Part shown: piece after piece, positions 39,889 to 48,233 of the stretch
Position numbering within the stretch: the first letter of the stretch is position 1
Layout of the letters: the number at the start of each line of letters is the position of its first letter
NCBI GenBank assembly: GCA_948144175.1
Contig: CANXME010000244.1
Coordinates: 806,001 to 870,000, forward strand
Source of the DNA: Closterium sp. NIES-65
Taxonomy: Eukaryota > Streptophyta > Zygnematophyceae > Desmidiales > Closteriaceae
Length of the DNA: 64,000 bases
Reading direction: 5' to 3'
The notes under the pieces: model-generated
What the model was told of the DNA's origin: nothing
The model's database searches: none
Seen by the model: only the letters and a program-made list of their open reading frames with translations
Translations under genes and position numbers: made by a program

Positions 39889-40370
39889 CCCACCTCACTG
39901 CTTCCGCTGCTACTGCTACTCTCTGTGTTGCACGCCCCGTGGCGTGCAACGGACTTTTCATCCCGCCGCGCGCTCAGAGCGTGCGGCGGTTTTCTGCCCG
40001 CCGTGCGCCCCGAGGCGCGCGGCGGTTTTCTGCCCGCCGTGTGCCCCGAGGCGCGCGGCGGTTTTCTGCCCGCCGTGCGCCCCGAGGCGCGCGACGGGTT
40101 TCTGCCCCGTCACGCAGCGCGTCGCTCCCGGGAGGCGCTGCGACGGGCGACGGGTACCCGCGCGTCGGCCTTCGTCGCCCGTCGTGGCCTGCGCGCGGCC
40201 CGTACAGCGTGCGCGCGGCCCGTACGGGCTGCGCCAGGCCCGCGCGCGGCCCGTACGGGCTGCGCCAGGCCAGTGCGCGGCCCGTACGGGCTGCGCCAGG
40301 CCCGCGCGCGGCTCGGGCTGCCTGCGCGCGGTTCGGGCGGCTGTGCCAGGCCCGTGGGCGGCCCGTTCTT
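39889..40370 (+). repeat. GC-rich leader block shared by D and D'
   Basis: From CTGCTTCCGCTGCTACTG through four near-identical GCCCGCCGTGCGCCCCGAGG units (about 39995-40100) to CGCGCGGCCCGTACGGGC units of about 42 bp (40190-40310). Matches 27575-27960 closely. Arg/Ala-rich open frames across it are taken as repeat artefacts. Confidence 0.75.
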
Positions 40371-40672
40371 CGCTGCCCCTGCGCTGCCCGCTGTCCCCCG
40401 TGCTTCTGATGGCGCCCCACCCCTGCTACTGCCCGTTCTCCTGAATTAGGATTTGGGGGTGGGGGGTATGGGGGTGCAGCTTCTGTGTGCCGTCCCTGCT
40501 CCTCCTCCTCCTCCGTCTCCCAGTGCCGCACTGCCGCTGAGGGGGGTGGACTTGTTGGAGCCGTCGGAGTGGTACTAAGGGGGGTGAAGGGGGAGTGGAG
40601 CTAGGGGTGAAGCAGAGGGTGTGTGTCAGGGGGGGTGGGACTGTTTGGGGAGGTTGAACGAAGGTTGCCGTC

Positions 40673-40969
40673 GTGTCGCCAGCAGCACCTGTAGTCCGGG
40701 GAGTTGCTCCGGTAGCCCAGTCGCAGCCACCTGTGTCAGTCGCCCGTGGGTCTGTTGGTCGTCTGCCGCTACTTTTAGCCGCGGGGCGAGTTACTCCAGT
40801 AGTCCGGAGTGCTGTTCCGGTAGCCGCTGTGCCAGTGTGCCTCCTGTTTCCCGTGTGCCTGCAGCTTCAGTCGTCGCCTCCTATCTCCTCTCCTCTTACA
40901 GTCTCGCCTCCTCCTCCTCACTTGCCCTCCGCGATAGCCTCTAGCTTTGCTTACATTTGTGAACTTTAA
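40673..40969 (+). CDS. Hypothetical frame in D, Val/Pro/Ala-rich
   Basis: 98 codons ending at TAA 40967-40969, with repeated VVRG/VAPVA and SVARGSVG-like phrases and a hydrophobic VPVCLLFPVCLQL piece. No domain recognised. Given the repetitive composition (GTAGTCCGG, GCTCCGGTAGCC), it is probably not a real gene; if real it would be the only protein of D. Confidence 0.15.
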   Translation: MSPAAPVVRGVAPVAQSQPPVSVARGSVGRLPLLLAAGRVTPVVRSAVPVAAVPVCLLFPVCLQLQSSPPISSPLTVSPPPPHLPSAIASSFAYICEL

Positions 40970-41081
40970 ACTGTTGCTTCTTGAACTTGTGCCCAGAATG
41001 TGTGGTGACATTGTGATCCACCATGAGCTTGTTCTGCTTTGCTTGCTCTGCTGATTACACCCTACTTTGGCTATAGGGGTG

Positions 41082-41257
41082 TGTCAGAATGTTATGGTCT
41101 AGCCTGTAGTGGGGTGCTCTATAGCGAGTACAACCTTTCTAGGGTTTGCTATTTGTATCCTCATTCCTGCTAGTGAACATCCTCTTTGCCTAAACTGTTT
41201 CTTGCCTAGCTAGGGCTTTCCTAGCTATGGCGCCTTCTTCTACTGCTGATCTTCACA
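41082..41257 (+). repeat. D 3' LTR
   Basis: 176 bp, TGTCAGAATGTTATGG to CTGATCTTCACA, followed by ACTGC (41258-41262). Confidence 0.9.
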
Positions 41258-41262
41258 ACTGC

Positions 41263-41334
41263 AACCTCCAGCATTTTGAGAGCCATCCATCTCTTAAAGC
41301 CAAAGAGCAATGAGGACAGATGGCTTGTAAATAG
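41263..41334 (+). CDS. Unrecognised exon, 3' part after element D
   Basis: Once D is removed the codon split at 38899-38900 is completed by base 41263 and the frame reads TSSILRAIHLLKP and NEDRWLVN up to a donor-like AATAG/GTATGC at 41335. The continuity across the insertion supports both the insertion model and the reading frame. Downstream exons were not identified. Confidence 0.5.
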
Positions 41335-42082
41335 GTATGCTTGGTGAGAAATACCAAACGGAACTTTTATGTACACCCAGCTCGTGCTCTGACACTTCTA
41401 TACCCACACATATTAATTTAGGTATAAATCATATCCATGTACAGTTAACTAGCTATGTACGTGATTATCTTCGCATGAAGCGCTTATTTTGTTGTGTGCC
41501 TTCTTTATATTATTACCTGTTCTATGTTTATATCATATTAATAATACCTCCAGATATCCCAACGCGATATTAACCCTTTTTGTACGCACATGGTTTTGCA
41601 TCCAAACCGCGCCCAGACTCTGTAAAATGGCTGATTTCATGCTGAGCTATACATGCCTTGGGCTGGCCTCCAATCCAGTTCCGCGCCTATTCCTCACAAA
41701 AAACGATCATCTCGTTGCACTGCGACACCTGAGCGATTCCTGGCCACGTACATGTGAGATTAGTCATCCCCACCTGAAAATGTCGTTCTGGTTCGAGACG
41801 TGGCTTGGAAGTCAAGCGGCACGCACAATTGTTTTATTTGCTCGACTTTACAGATAGCGGGCAGAATCGGGTGTTAGCTGGGCTGAGACAGTGCGGAAAC
41901 AACATAATTGCTGGGTATGCCGTGAAGCCAATAAGTTTAAACAAGGTTGTATGACATTTGCTGTTCAAATTTGATTATATGTTTGGCATTGAAATCTAGC
42001 CCGACTAAAACTTTATGGTGCCGACAAGTTCAAACCCTTTCCTCACCTTATATACAGACTTCCTTGTGAACGACTGTCAACA
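41335..42082. other. AT-richer non-coding stretch
   Basis: No repeat or domain recognised. A frame of about 75 codons at 41630-41857 (ADFMLSYTCLGLASNPVP, then KMSFWFETWLGSQAA) looks partly protein-like but lacks clear splice sites. The part from about 42030 could be the promoter or 5' UTR of the gene starting at 42083. Confidence 0.4.
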
Positions 42083-43849
42083 ATGGACCTAGCATTTCCC
42101 CCACTCCCGGGGTCGAAGAGTGCTCGTGCTGAACCTGTGCAACAACAGCTGAACCCTCTCTCTCACGAAGTTGATGACCAAGACCCGCTGGAGCAAATAT
42201 CGATGCAGTAATAGCCGCCCTACAGCAACAAAAACAGCTCATTTTTACTATCAAAAAGGGCTCAATCTCTATCATTCTCAATCAACTTGAGGCCCCCCTT
42301 GGACAATCTCGTCTGGTGGCTGATGCACCAGAGGCACCACAGCAGTTTCAGTCGAACAACGCGCCTGCAAATGTACGCAGGGGAGGGAGGTTAAGGCTGC
42401 CCAGATGCCGTATTTTCCCAGCGCTGGCTTTCCTGCAACTCCTCTACCAGCAGCCTAAGATCTTGCAATCCGTGTGCGGTGCTCCGCATGTGAGTTCTTT
42501 TTGTAACCGTCGCTTTTATCGCACGTATTTTCTAAAAACTACTCATGCACGTATGTTTATCTCTCTCTGGTCACTCAATACATATGTTCTATGTGTTTCC
42601 TCCGGTAGTTAACCATCACGCCAACACAATTTGCAACCTAGAGAGGGGGCTTGAGGATATGAGGAAGACCGTGCACGCGTACCAGCTTCAGGTGTTAAAA
42701 AACGAAACTGCGTTGAGCAACATCGAACGAGAGTGGGGACAACTCAGGGAGCAGATTGCAGCTCTCCAGAACTTGCTAGCAGAGCATGCTGAAAGCTTTT
42801 CGAGTGGGACTCTCGGTACCCCGAGCCTTGTGACTGTAGCTGACGACTTGGGGGTGAACATGAGTGTCCTACCTAAGGACCAGGATGGTAAAATCTTGAT
42901 ACCATAATCGCTCTCTGACGACAACACTTACGGGGTGAGTGGTGCATGTAGCCTTTCTCTTTTACCAATAATGGCACTGGAGACATTCGTGCTTCTAGTT
43001 TACTGAGGCGCCTACCAAGGAGATGATTTTCTACCCGTTGTGGGAGGAATTTCAGCCGCACTTGGTGCAGAAGTACACGCGGAACGGCGTAAAGGACATG
43101 TACTACTACGTCAACAACAGAAATCATGCCCGGATGGATAGTGCGATGAAGAAAATCTCGAATAAGTGCTTCAACACTAACAAGACCTTCAAGTACTACG
43201 GATGGGGCGCGGGGGGATACTATGTTGATAATGATAAGTGGCCTCAACTTGCAAAAGAGGGGATACTAGTTTCAAAGGAACGGGATGTTGCAGCTTAGTG
43301 GGCGCATTTCAAGCATGGTGGGAAAATTTCACCCTATTCACCCCTTGCTGCTCGTCTCTGCTGCCTCTTCCTACTCCCTTTCAACCCTTGCTGCCCCTCT
43401 CTGTCTCTATTATTATTTATCAATTCCACGCTCATTCTTAACAATGTGTTTTGTTGCAATCCTGTATGGCAGTGCGTGGCATTGCTCCGCTAATGGTCGT
43501 TCCTTCACGGCCATAGCCTTTGAAAAGGCTGTTTGCAAGGGCTTCGGAAGCAACAAGTGTCAGCGCTTCAACCTGAAGATTCCTGCAATTGCTTATATGT
43601 GCAACACGGTAAGTCTGCATTCCTCACTGTTTCCCCACTGATAATTTGTTTTGTTGCTAACAGTTTTGCTCTTTTTTGTTCCTATCTCTCACTGATGGCA
43701 GATCAAGTTTTCAATGAAGGCGTACGGCAAGGGCTCACCGTCCCTTAGCACCAGCAAAACCACCAACCGCAATGCGGTTCAGGGCAAGATCGCGGTGGTT
43801 GTTGCATGGCTGAAATACGTGCTGCAGAGAGAGACCCATCGGTGTACTC
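42083..43849 (+). CDS. Unrecognised multi-exon gene, interrupted by E4
   Basis: Probable start ATG 42083 (MDLAFPPLPGSKSARAEP). Exons inferred: 42083-about 42372 (a frame change near 42200 is unexplained), 42405-42489 (QMPYFPSAGFPATPLP), 42609-42934 (predicted coiled coil: LERGLEDMRKTVHAYQLQVL, IEREWGQLREQIAALQNLL), 42999-43297 (FTEAPTKEMIFYPLWEEF, MYYYVNNRNHARMDSAMKK, FKYYGWGAGGYYVDNDKW), 43473-43608 (AWHCSANGRSFTAIAFEKAV) and 43702-43849 (KFSMKAYGKGSPSLS, VVVAWLKYVLQ). Introns 42490-42608, 42935-42998, 43298-43472 and 43609-43701 start with GTGAGT, GTGAGT, GTGGGC and GTAAGT, end in AG, and keep phase. Two in-frame TAA (42456, 42905) lie inside exons. No family recognised. It may be a pseudogene, a gene of an old DNA transposon, or a host gene in a lineage with altered stop usage. 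Confidence 0.6.
42490..42608 (+). other. Intron, 119 nt
   Basis: Donor GTGAGT after GCTCCGCAT, acceptor GGTAG. The upstream exon leaves one base of a codon and the downstream exon supplies two, so the frame is kept. Confidence 0.65.
42935..42998 (+). other. Intron, 64 nt
   Basis: Donor GTGAGT after ACTTACGGG, acceptor GCTTCTAG. Phase 0 on both sides. The donor lies 27 bases beyond an in-frame TAA (42905-42907), which is why that TAA is placed inside the exon. Confidence 0.7.
43609..43701 (+). other. Intron, 93 nt
   Basis: Donor GTAAGT after TGCAACACG, acceptor CTGATGGCAG. Phase 0 on both sides. The clearest intron in the window. Confidence 0.8.
43845..43849 (+). repeat. E4 target-site duplication, left copy (TACTC)
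   Basis: TACTC precedes the left LTR; the second copy is 51092-51096. Confidence 0.95.
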
Positions 43850-43981
43850 TGTCAGAACATTATAGCTTACTTATTTGTGTAGGCTATAGTGGGGTATCCC
43901 ATAGGGGGTACAACCCAATTAGGGTTTCATATTTGTACTCACTTCATTCATAGTTCATTCATTCTCGTTCACTTCTTCTCA
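43850..43981 (+). repeat. E4 5' LTR
   Basis: 132 bp, TGTCAGAACATTATAGC to TCACTTCTTCTCA. Confidence 0.95.
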
Positions 43982-43995
43982 TGGTATCGAGCAGG
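43982..43995 (+). other. E4 primer-binding site
   Basis: TGGTATCGAGCAGG, one A short of TGGTATCAGAGCAGG. Directly followed by TTCCC and GGGACCTG, able to pair with CAGG and neighbours as a short hairpin. Confidence 0.85.
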
Positions 43996-44951
43996 TTCCC
44001 CTGTGGGACCTGTGCTTAGGGCCCACCACCTCGAAACGTCTTTTTTTTCTGCCCTAGCCGCTAGCGCACCGCCCGCCCTCGAACGTGAGCGCCGCCCCTA
44101 GCGCCCTAGTGCCCGTCCGCGGCCTGCTCTAGCGCTAGCCGCCCGACGCGCCGCCCACAGCGCTGCCCGATGCGCTGCCCTAGCGCCGCCCTAGCGCCGC
44201 TTGACGCACCAGCCTAGCGCCGCCTGACGCGCCGCCCAACGCGCCGCCCTAGCGCAGCCCGTCGCGCTGCCCGTGCAGCCGCCCTAGCGCCGCCCGTCGC
44301 GCTGCCCAACGCGCCGCCCGTCGCGCTGCCCGCTGCCCGCCCTAACGCCGCCCGTCGCGCTGCCCAACGCGCCGCCCACGCGCCGCCCTAGCGCCGCCCG
44401 ACGAGCAGCCCGTGCAGCCGCCCGTGTGCCCGCCCGTGCACCCGCCCGTGTACCCGCCCGTGCACCTGCCCGTACACCTACCCGTGCGGCCGCCCGTGCA
44501 CCCGCCCGTGCACCTACCCGTGCGGCCGCCAGTGCAGCCGCTCGTGAGCAGCCTGCGAGCCGCCCCAGCAGCCCGTGCAGCCGCCCCAGTCGCCCGTGAG
44601 CCGCCTCGGCCGCCCGTGCAGCCGCCCGTGAGCCGCTCGCTCGCCGCTCCAGCCGCTCGTGCAACTGTCCACGAGCCGCACCAGCCGCCCGTGCTGCCGC
44701 CCGCGAGCCGCCCGCGAGAAGCCCACGCCGCCCGAGCCGCCCGAGCCGCCCACGCCGCCCGAGCCGCCTGAGCCGCTCGAGCCGCCCGAGCCGCCCGAGC
44801 CGCCCGAGCCGCCCGAGCCGCCCGAGCCGCCCGAGGAGCCGATCTTCTGCTCCTGTGGGGCTCCTGGGCCGGCGCAGCTGCTGTGCTGCCGTGTTGCTGT
44901 GTCGTTCTGCTACCCGACTCTTCCTGCCCGGTGAGACTGTCAGCTGCTACA
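43996..44951 (+). repeat. E4 leader with GC-rich minisatellite
   Basis: About 0.95 kb before the Gag ATG. Blocks of GCGCCGCCC-type units (44080-44400), CGCCCGTGCACC-type units (44400-44540) and a regular GCCGCCCGA nine-base unit (about 44720-44830). Open frames on both strands here come from the three- and nine-base periodicity. Confidence 0.8.
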
Positions 44952-47171
44952 ATGGCCACCCCCAGTGTCCTGACTTTTGACGCTGAGGGTCGCGCCATTG
45001 ACTTTGCTGTCTGGATTGAGGACCTGCAGCTGTACTTACTATGCGATGCGATCGATGAGGTTTCTCTCTTTGACTTTGTCTCTAGCACTGTCCCTGCCCC
45101 TCCTGCTGATGCTGACCCCACTGTTCGCTCCAAGTGGGCCACACGCGATGCTGCTGCACGTCTTGCTGTGCGTCGCCACCTCCCTTCCTCCGAGCGTGCA
45201 CACTTTAGTCAGTGCAAGACCGCTCAGGCCTTGTACGACGCTGTAGTTGCGCGCTACTCCTCCCCTTCCACTGCTACACTGAACCGCCTCATGCTACCGT
45301 ACCTCTTCCCTACCCTTGCTGCCTTTCCCACAGTCACTGACCTCTTTACCCACCTTCGCGCTAGTGACACTCGCTACCGAGCTGCGCTTCCTGCTGCCTT
45401 CCTCGCTGAAAACCCCCCTCCCATGTACATCACCCTCTACTTTCTAGTCACCCGTCTCCCTGAGTCCCTTCGTGCTGTTAGGGACCAGTTTCTCTCTGTC
45501 TGTCCCACCACCCTCACTGTCGACCTCCTCGAGAAGTCCCTGCTAGCGGCCGAGAAGAGCATAGTCGCTGTAGGGGCCTCTCGTGGTGACCCACGCACCC
45601 CCATCTTTGAGGGGTGTTCTCCTTCCCCCCTGCTACCCTCTGTCGCCTCTGTTGCTGCGGCCGACCTCGTTGGTTTAGAGTCGGTCGGTGCGGCGTCTGC
45701 CCCCAGCGGTAGGCGCCGCTCTGGCAGGAGCAAGGGGGGCGAGGGAGCGGGTGGAGCTAGCGGGGGCGGTGGCGGAGGAGGTGGGGGCGGCGGGGGGAGT
45801 GGGGGTGGCGGTGGGGGTGGAGGCGGGGGTGGAGGTCCTGGTGGCGGCGGTGGAGGTGAAGGTGGTGGCGGAGGTGGTGGCGGAGGAGGCAGTGGGAACG
45901 GCGGGGGCGAGGGTGGCGGTGGCGGCGGTGGCGGCGGAGGCGGGGGTGGCGGTGGTGGAGGTGGTCGGAGTGGCTCGTCCCAGAGGAGCGGCACTGGGGG
46001 TGGTCAGCGCCAGCAGCAGCAGCAGCAGCAGCAGCGCTCTCGCGACGTCCCCGCCCCTCAGCAGCTCCGTGAGTGGTACTCGCAGCGTCAGCGTGGTGGG
46101 GCGTTCGGTCCCTACACCTACGTCCTTCGCACCGGCGACCGCGCGGGTGAGCAGTGTGGGGGCACCCACACCGCTCGCCGCTGCTTTGCCCGCCTGACCG
46201 ACGCTTGGCGCCAGCAGTTTCCGGAGGCCTCTGAGATCCCTCGCTGGGGAGAGCTGTCTAGGGCTGGTGTAGCTGTGTGTGATCTTGACTTTGATGCTAT
46301 CCTTGCTGCCATGTATGCTGTGAGTGTTAGTGATGATGGTGACTGTTACCGGTGCTTTCTGCCCGACCCGGGCATTGGTACTGCTGTGTCAGGTGCCACT
46401 CAGGCTGCTGCTCTAGGTGCCATTGCGTCTGTGCTCTCAGGTGCTAGTGAGTCTGCCCTCTCAGGTACTGTGTCGGCTTCTGCCTCCCACACCTTCACCC
46501 TTGACTCTGGGGCGTCTCGCTCCTTCTTTCGGGACCGCACCACTCTCAGGCCGCTTAGTCGGCCTGTTGCGGTGTCCCTGGCTGACCCCTCTGGGGGTCC
46601 TGTCCTGTCTCGTTTCTCCACAGTCCTCCCGTGTCCGGCGGCTCCCACTGGCACCCTGACTGGTCTTTACCTCCCCTCGTTCTCTACGAACCTGGTGAGT
46701 GGTGCTGATCTACAGGATGTGGGGGTCCACCAGTTCACTCCTGCTCGTCAGCGGGTGACACACTGCACAGAGGCGAGCACAGGTCGCCACCTGGCTACGT
46801 TTAGACGTCAGCCAGGGTCGAGCCTGTACACACTGACCACTGCTTCTCCTCCCGGTGCTGAGTCTGGTAGAGTCCCTTCGTCTGGTCAGGTGTTTGCTGC
46901 AGCGTCCAAGTCTGGTCCTGAGTCTGCCCCCTGTTCGTGTCGCCGTCTGTCTCACGAGACTCTCCTCTGGCACCACCGCCTTGGCCACCCCTCTCTGCTT
47001 CGGCTCAGAGGCATGGCCTCCCGTCTTCTTGTGTCTGGTCTCCCCCGGTCCCTCCCTCCCCTTCCTCAGGGCCCTGGCCCTGCCTGTGTCCCCTGTGTCG
47101 AGGGGCGCCAGCGTGCTGCCCCTCACTCCTCCCAGTTTCCTCCGACCGAGGCTCCGTTGCAGACACTTTAG
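44952..47171 (+). CDS. E4 Gag, protease, GAG-pre-integrase
   Basis: Starts at ATG 44952 (MATPSVLTFDAEGRAIDFAV), the conserved family start, although the frame is open 23 codons further up. Gag capsid-like domain residues 1-230; basic RRRSGRSKGG; glycine tract about 270-340; eight-residue poly-Gln; zinc-knuckle region in which the first Cys is Tyr (GPYTYVLRTGDRAGEQCGG, then H and C kept); protease DSGASRSFFRD at about residue 518; LPSFSTNLVSGADLQD; pre-integrase HHRLGHPSLLRLRGMASRLL and CVPC. It stops at TAG 47169-47171 just before MDVWGP, where E1 has CAG (Gln) and other copies CAC (His). Confidence 0.93.
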   Translation: MATPSVLTFDAEGRAIDFAVWIEDLQLYLLCDAIDEVSLFDFVSSTVPAPPADADPTVRSKWATRDAAARLAVRRHLPSSERAHFSQCKTAQALYDAVVARYSSPSTATLNRLMLPYLFPTLAAFPTVTDLFTHLRASDTRYRAALPAAFLAENPPPMYITLYFLVTRLPESLRAVRDQFLSVCPTTLTVDLLEKSLLAAEKSIVAVGASRGDPRTPIFEGCSPSPLLPSVASVAAADLVGLESVGAASAPSGRRRSGRSKGGEGAGGASGGGGGGGGGGGGSGGGGGGGGGGGGPGGGGGGEGGGGGGGGGGSGNGGGEGGGGGGGGGGGGGGGGGGRSGSSQRSGTGGGQRQQQQQQQQRSRDVPAPQQLREWYSQRQRGGAFGPYTYVLRTGDRAGEQCGGTHTARRCFARLTDAWRQQFPEASEIPRWGELSRAGVAVCDLDFDAILAAMYAVSVSDDGDCYRCFLPDPGIGTAVSGATQAAALGAIASVLSGASESALSGTVSASASHTFTLDSGASRSFFRDRTTLRPLSRPVAVSLADPSGGPVLSRFSTVLPCPAAPTGTLTGLYLPSFSTNLVSGADLQDVGVHQFTPARQRVTHCTEASTGRHLATFRRQPGSSLYTLTTASPPGAESGRVPSSGQVFAAASKSGPESAPCSCRRLSHETLLWHHRLGHPSLLRLRGMASRLLVSGLPRSLPPLPQGPGPACVPCVEGRQRAAPHSSQFPPTEAPLQTL

Positions 47172-48233
47172 ATGGACGTGTGGGGCCCTGCCCGCGTCCG
47201 TGGACTCGGTCACGAGCGCTACTTCCTGTTGGTGGTTGACGACTACTCGCGTTACACCACAGTCTTCCCCTTGCGCAGCAAGGGTGATGTCACTGAGGTG
47301 CTGATCGACTGGATCCGCGCAGCTCGTCTCCAGCTCAGGCAGAGCTTTGGCTCGGACTTTCCTGTGTTGCGTCTGCACTCGGACAGAGGCGGAGAGTTCT
47401 CCTCTGGCCTTCTGCGTGCCTTCTGTCGTGCGCGAGGCATCCGCCAGACCTTCACGCTTCCGGACTCACCGCAGCAAAATGGGATTGCAGAGCGCCGCAT
47501 TGGCATGGTCATGGACGTCGCTCGTACGTCAATGATGCATGCGGCTGCCCCCCATTTTCTGTGGCCGTTTGCGGTCAGGTACGCGGCGCATCAGATCAAC
47601 CTCCACCCCAGGGTCTCCAGGCCGGAGACCTCCCCAGCCCTGCTGTGGACGGGGAAGGTTGGCGGTGCGTCGGCGTTCCGGGTCTGGGGATCTCGGGCGT
47701 TTGTCCGCAACTTGTCTGCGGACAAGCTGTCCCCTCGCGCTGCTCCCTGCGTCTTCCTGGGGTTCCCCCCCGACGCCCCTGGGTGGCAGTTCTACCACCC
47801 CACCTCTCGACGTGTTCTGTCCTCCCAGGACGTCACGTTCGATGAGTCGGTACCCTACTACGGCCTCTTCCCCTACCGCACTCCTTCCCTTCCCCCGCCC
47901 CCGCTCTTCTTGGTACCAGGTCCCCCCCCGGTAGACCCCCTCCCCCCTCAGGGTCCTGCCCCTTCAGGTGTGTCCCAGGTAGACGCGGTCGAGCCTGTCG
48001 AGGTCACTGGTGACTCTGGTGCTGCTGCGGGAGCTGAGCCTGGGGGTTTAGAGCCTGGGGGTGCGGAGTCTGGGGGTGCTGAGCCTGGGGGTGCTGAGCC
48101 AGGGGGTGCTGAGCCTGGGGGTGCTGAGCCTGGGGGTGCTGAGACTGGGGGTGCTCCGCCTGGAGGTGTTTTGCCTGAGGGTGCTGCGCCTGGAGGTGCT
48201 TCGTCACGCCGAGAGCCACTCTCCCCACAGTAG
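47172..48233 (+). CDS. E4 integrase and linker repeat
   Basis: Same frame as Gag. MDVWGPARVRGLGHERYFLL, VVDDYSRYTTVFPL, LHSDRGGEFSSGLLRAFCRA and NGIAERRIGMVMDVART give D, D and E with 35 residues between the last two. Then SPALLWTGKVGGASAFRVWG, DVTFDESVPYYGLFPYRT, a proline-rich stretch and a GGAEP-type repeat (48030-48150). It ends at TAG 48231-48233 inside SPQ-stop-LREWF, where the others have GAG (Glu). Confidence 0.92.
   Translation: MDVWGPARVRGLGHERYFLLVVDDYSRYTTVFPLRSKGDVTEVLIDWIRAARLQLRQSFGSDFPVLRLHSDRGGEFSSGLLRAFCRARGIRQTFTLPDSPQQNGIAERRIGMVMDVARTSMMHAAAPHFLWPFAVRYAAHQINLHPRVSRPETSPALLWTGKVGGASAFRVWGSRAFVRNLSADKLSPRAAPCVFLGFPPDAPGWQFYHPTSRRVLSSQDVTFDESVPYYGLFPYRTPSLPPPPLFLVPGPPPVDPLPPQGPAPSGVSQVDAVEPVEVTGDSGAAAGAEPGGLEPGGAESGGAEPGGAEPGGAEPGGAEPGGAETGGAPPGGVLPEGAAPGGASSRREPLSPQ

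Larger units (their letters stand above)
38901..41257 (+). mobile_element. D: non-autonomous LTR retrotransposon
   Basis: 2357 bp between two 176-bp LTRs (38901-39076 and 41082-41257) that differ at about eight positions. PBS TGGTATTAGAGCGATA follows the left LTR and a polypurine tract (CTATAGGGGTG, 41071-41081) precedes the right one. The interior has no protease, integrase or RT. Its last 110 bp (from about 40980, TGTGGTGACATTGTGATCCA) match the 3' UTR of the autonomous copia elements, so it could be mobilised by their proteins. The middle holds a GC-rich block (39889-40370) shared with D' and, in part, E9. Confidence 0.9.

Noticed and set aside
38618-41334. Firm assignment of the D-interrupted frame to Plavaka/KDZ transposases
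   Set aside because: The resemblance is a weak impression without a catalytic motif in view; left as unrecognised.
43296-43298. In-frame TAG in the unknown gene as evidence for recoding
   Set aside because: A donor at 43298 (TTA/GTGGGC) that joins in phase to 43473 removes it by splicing.
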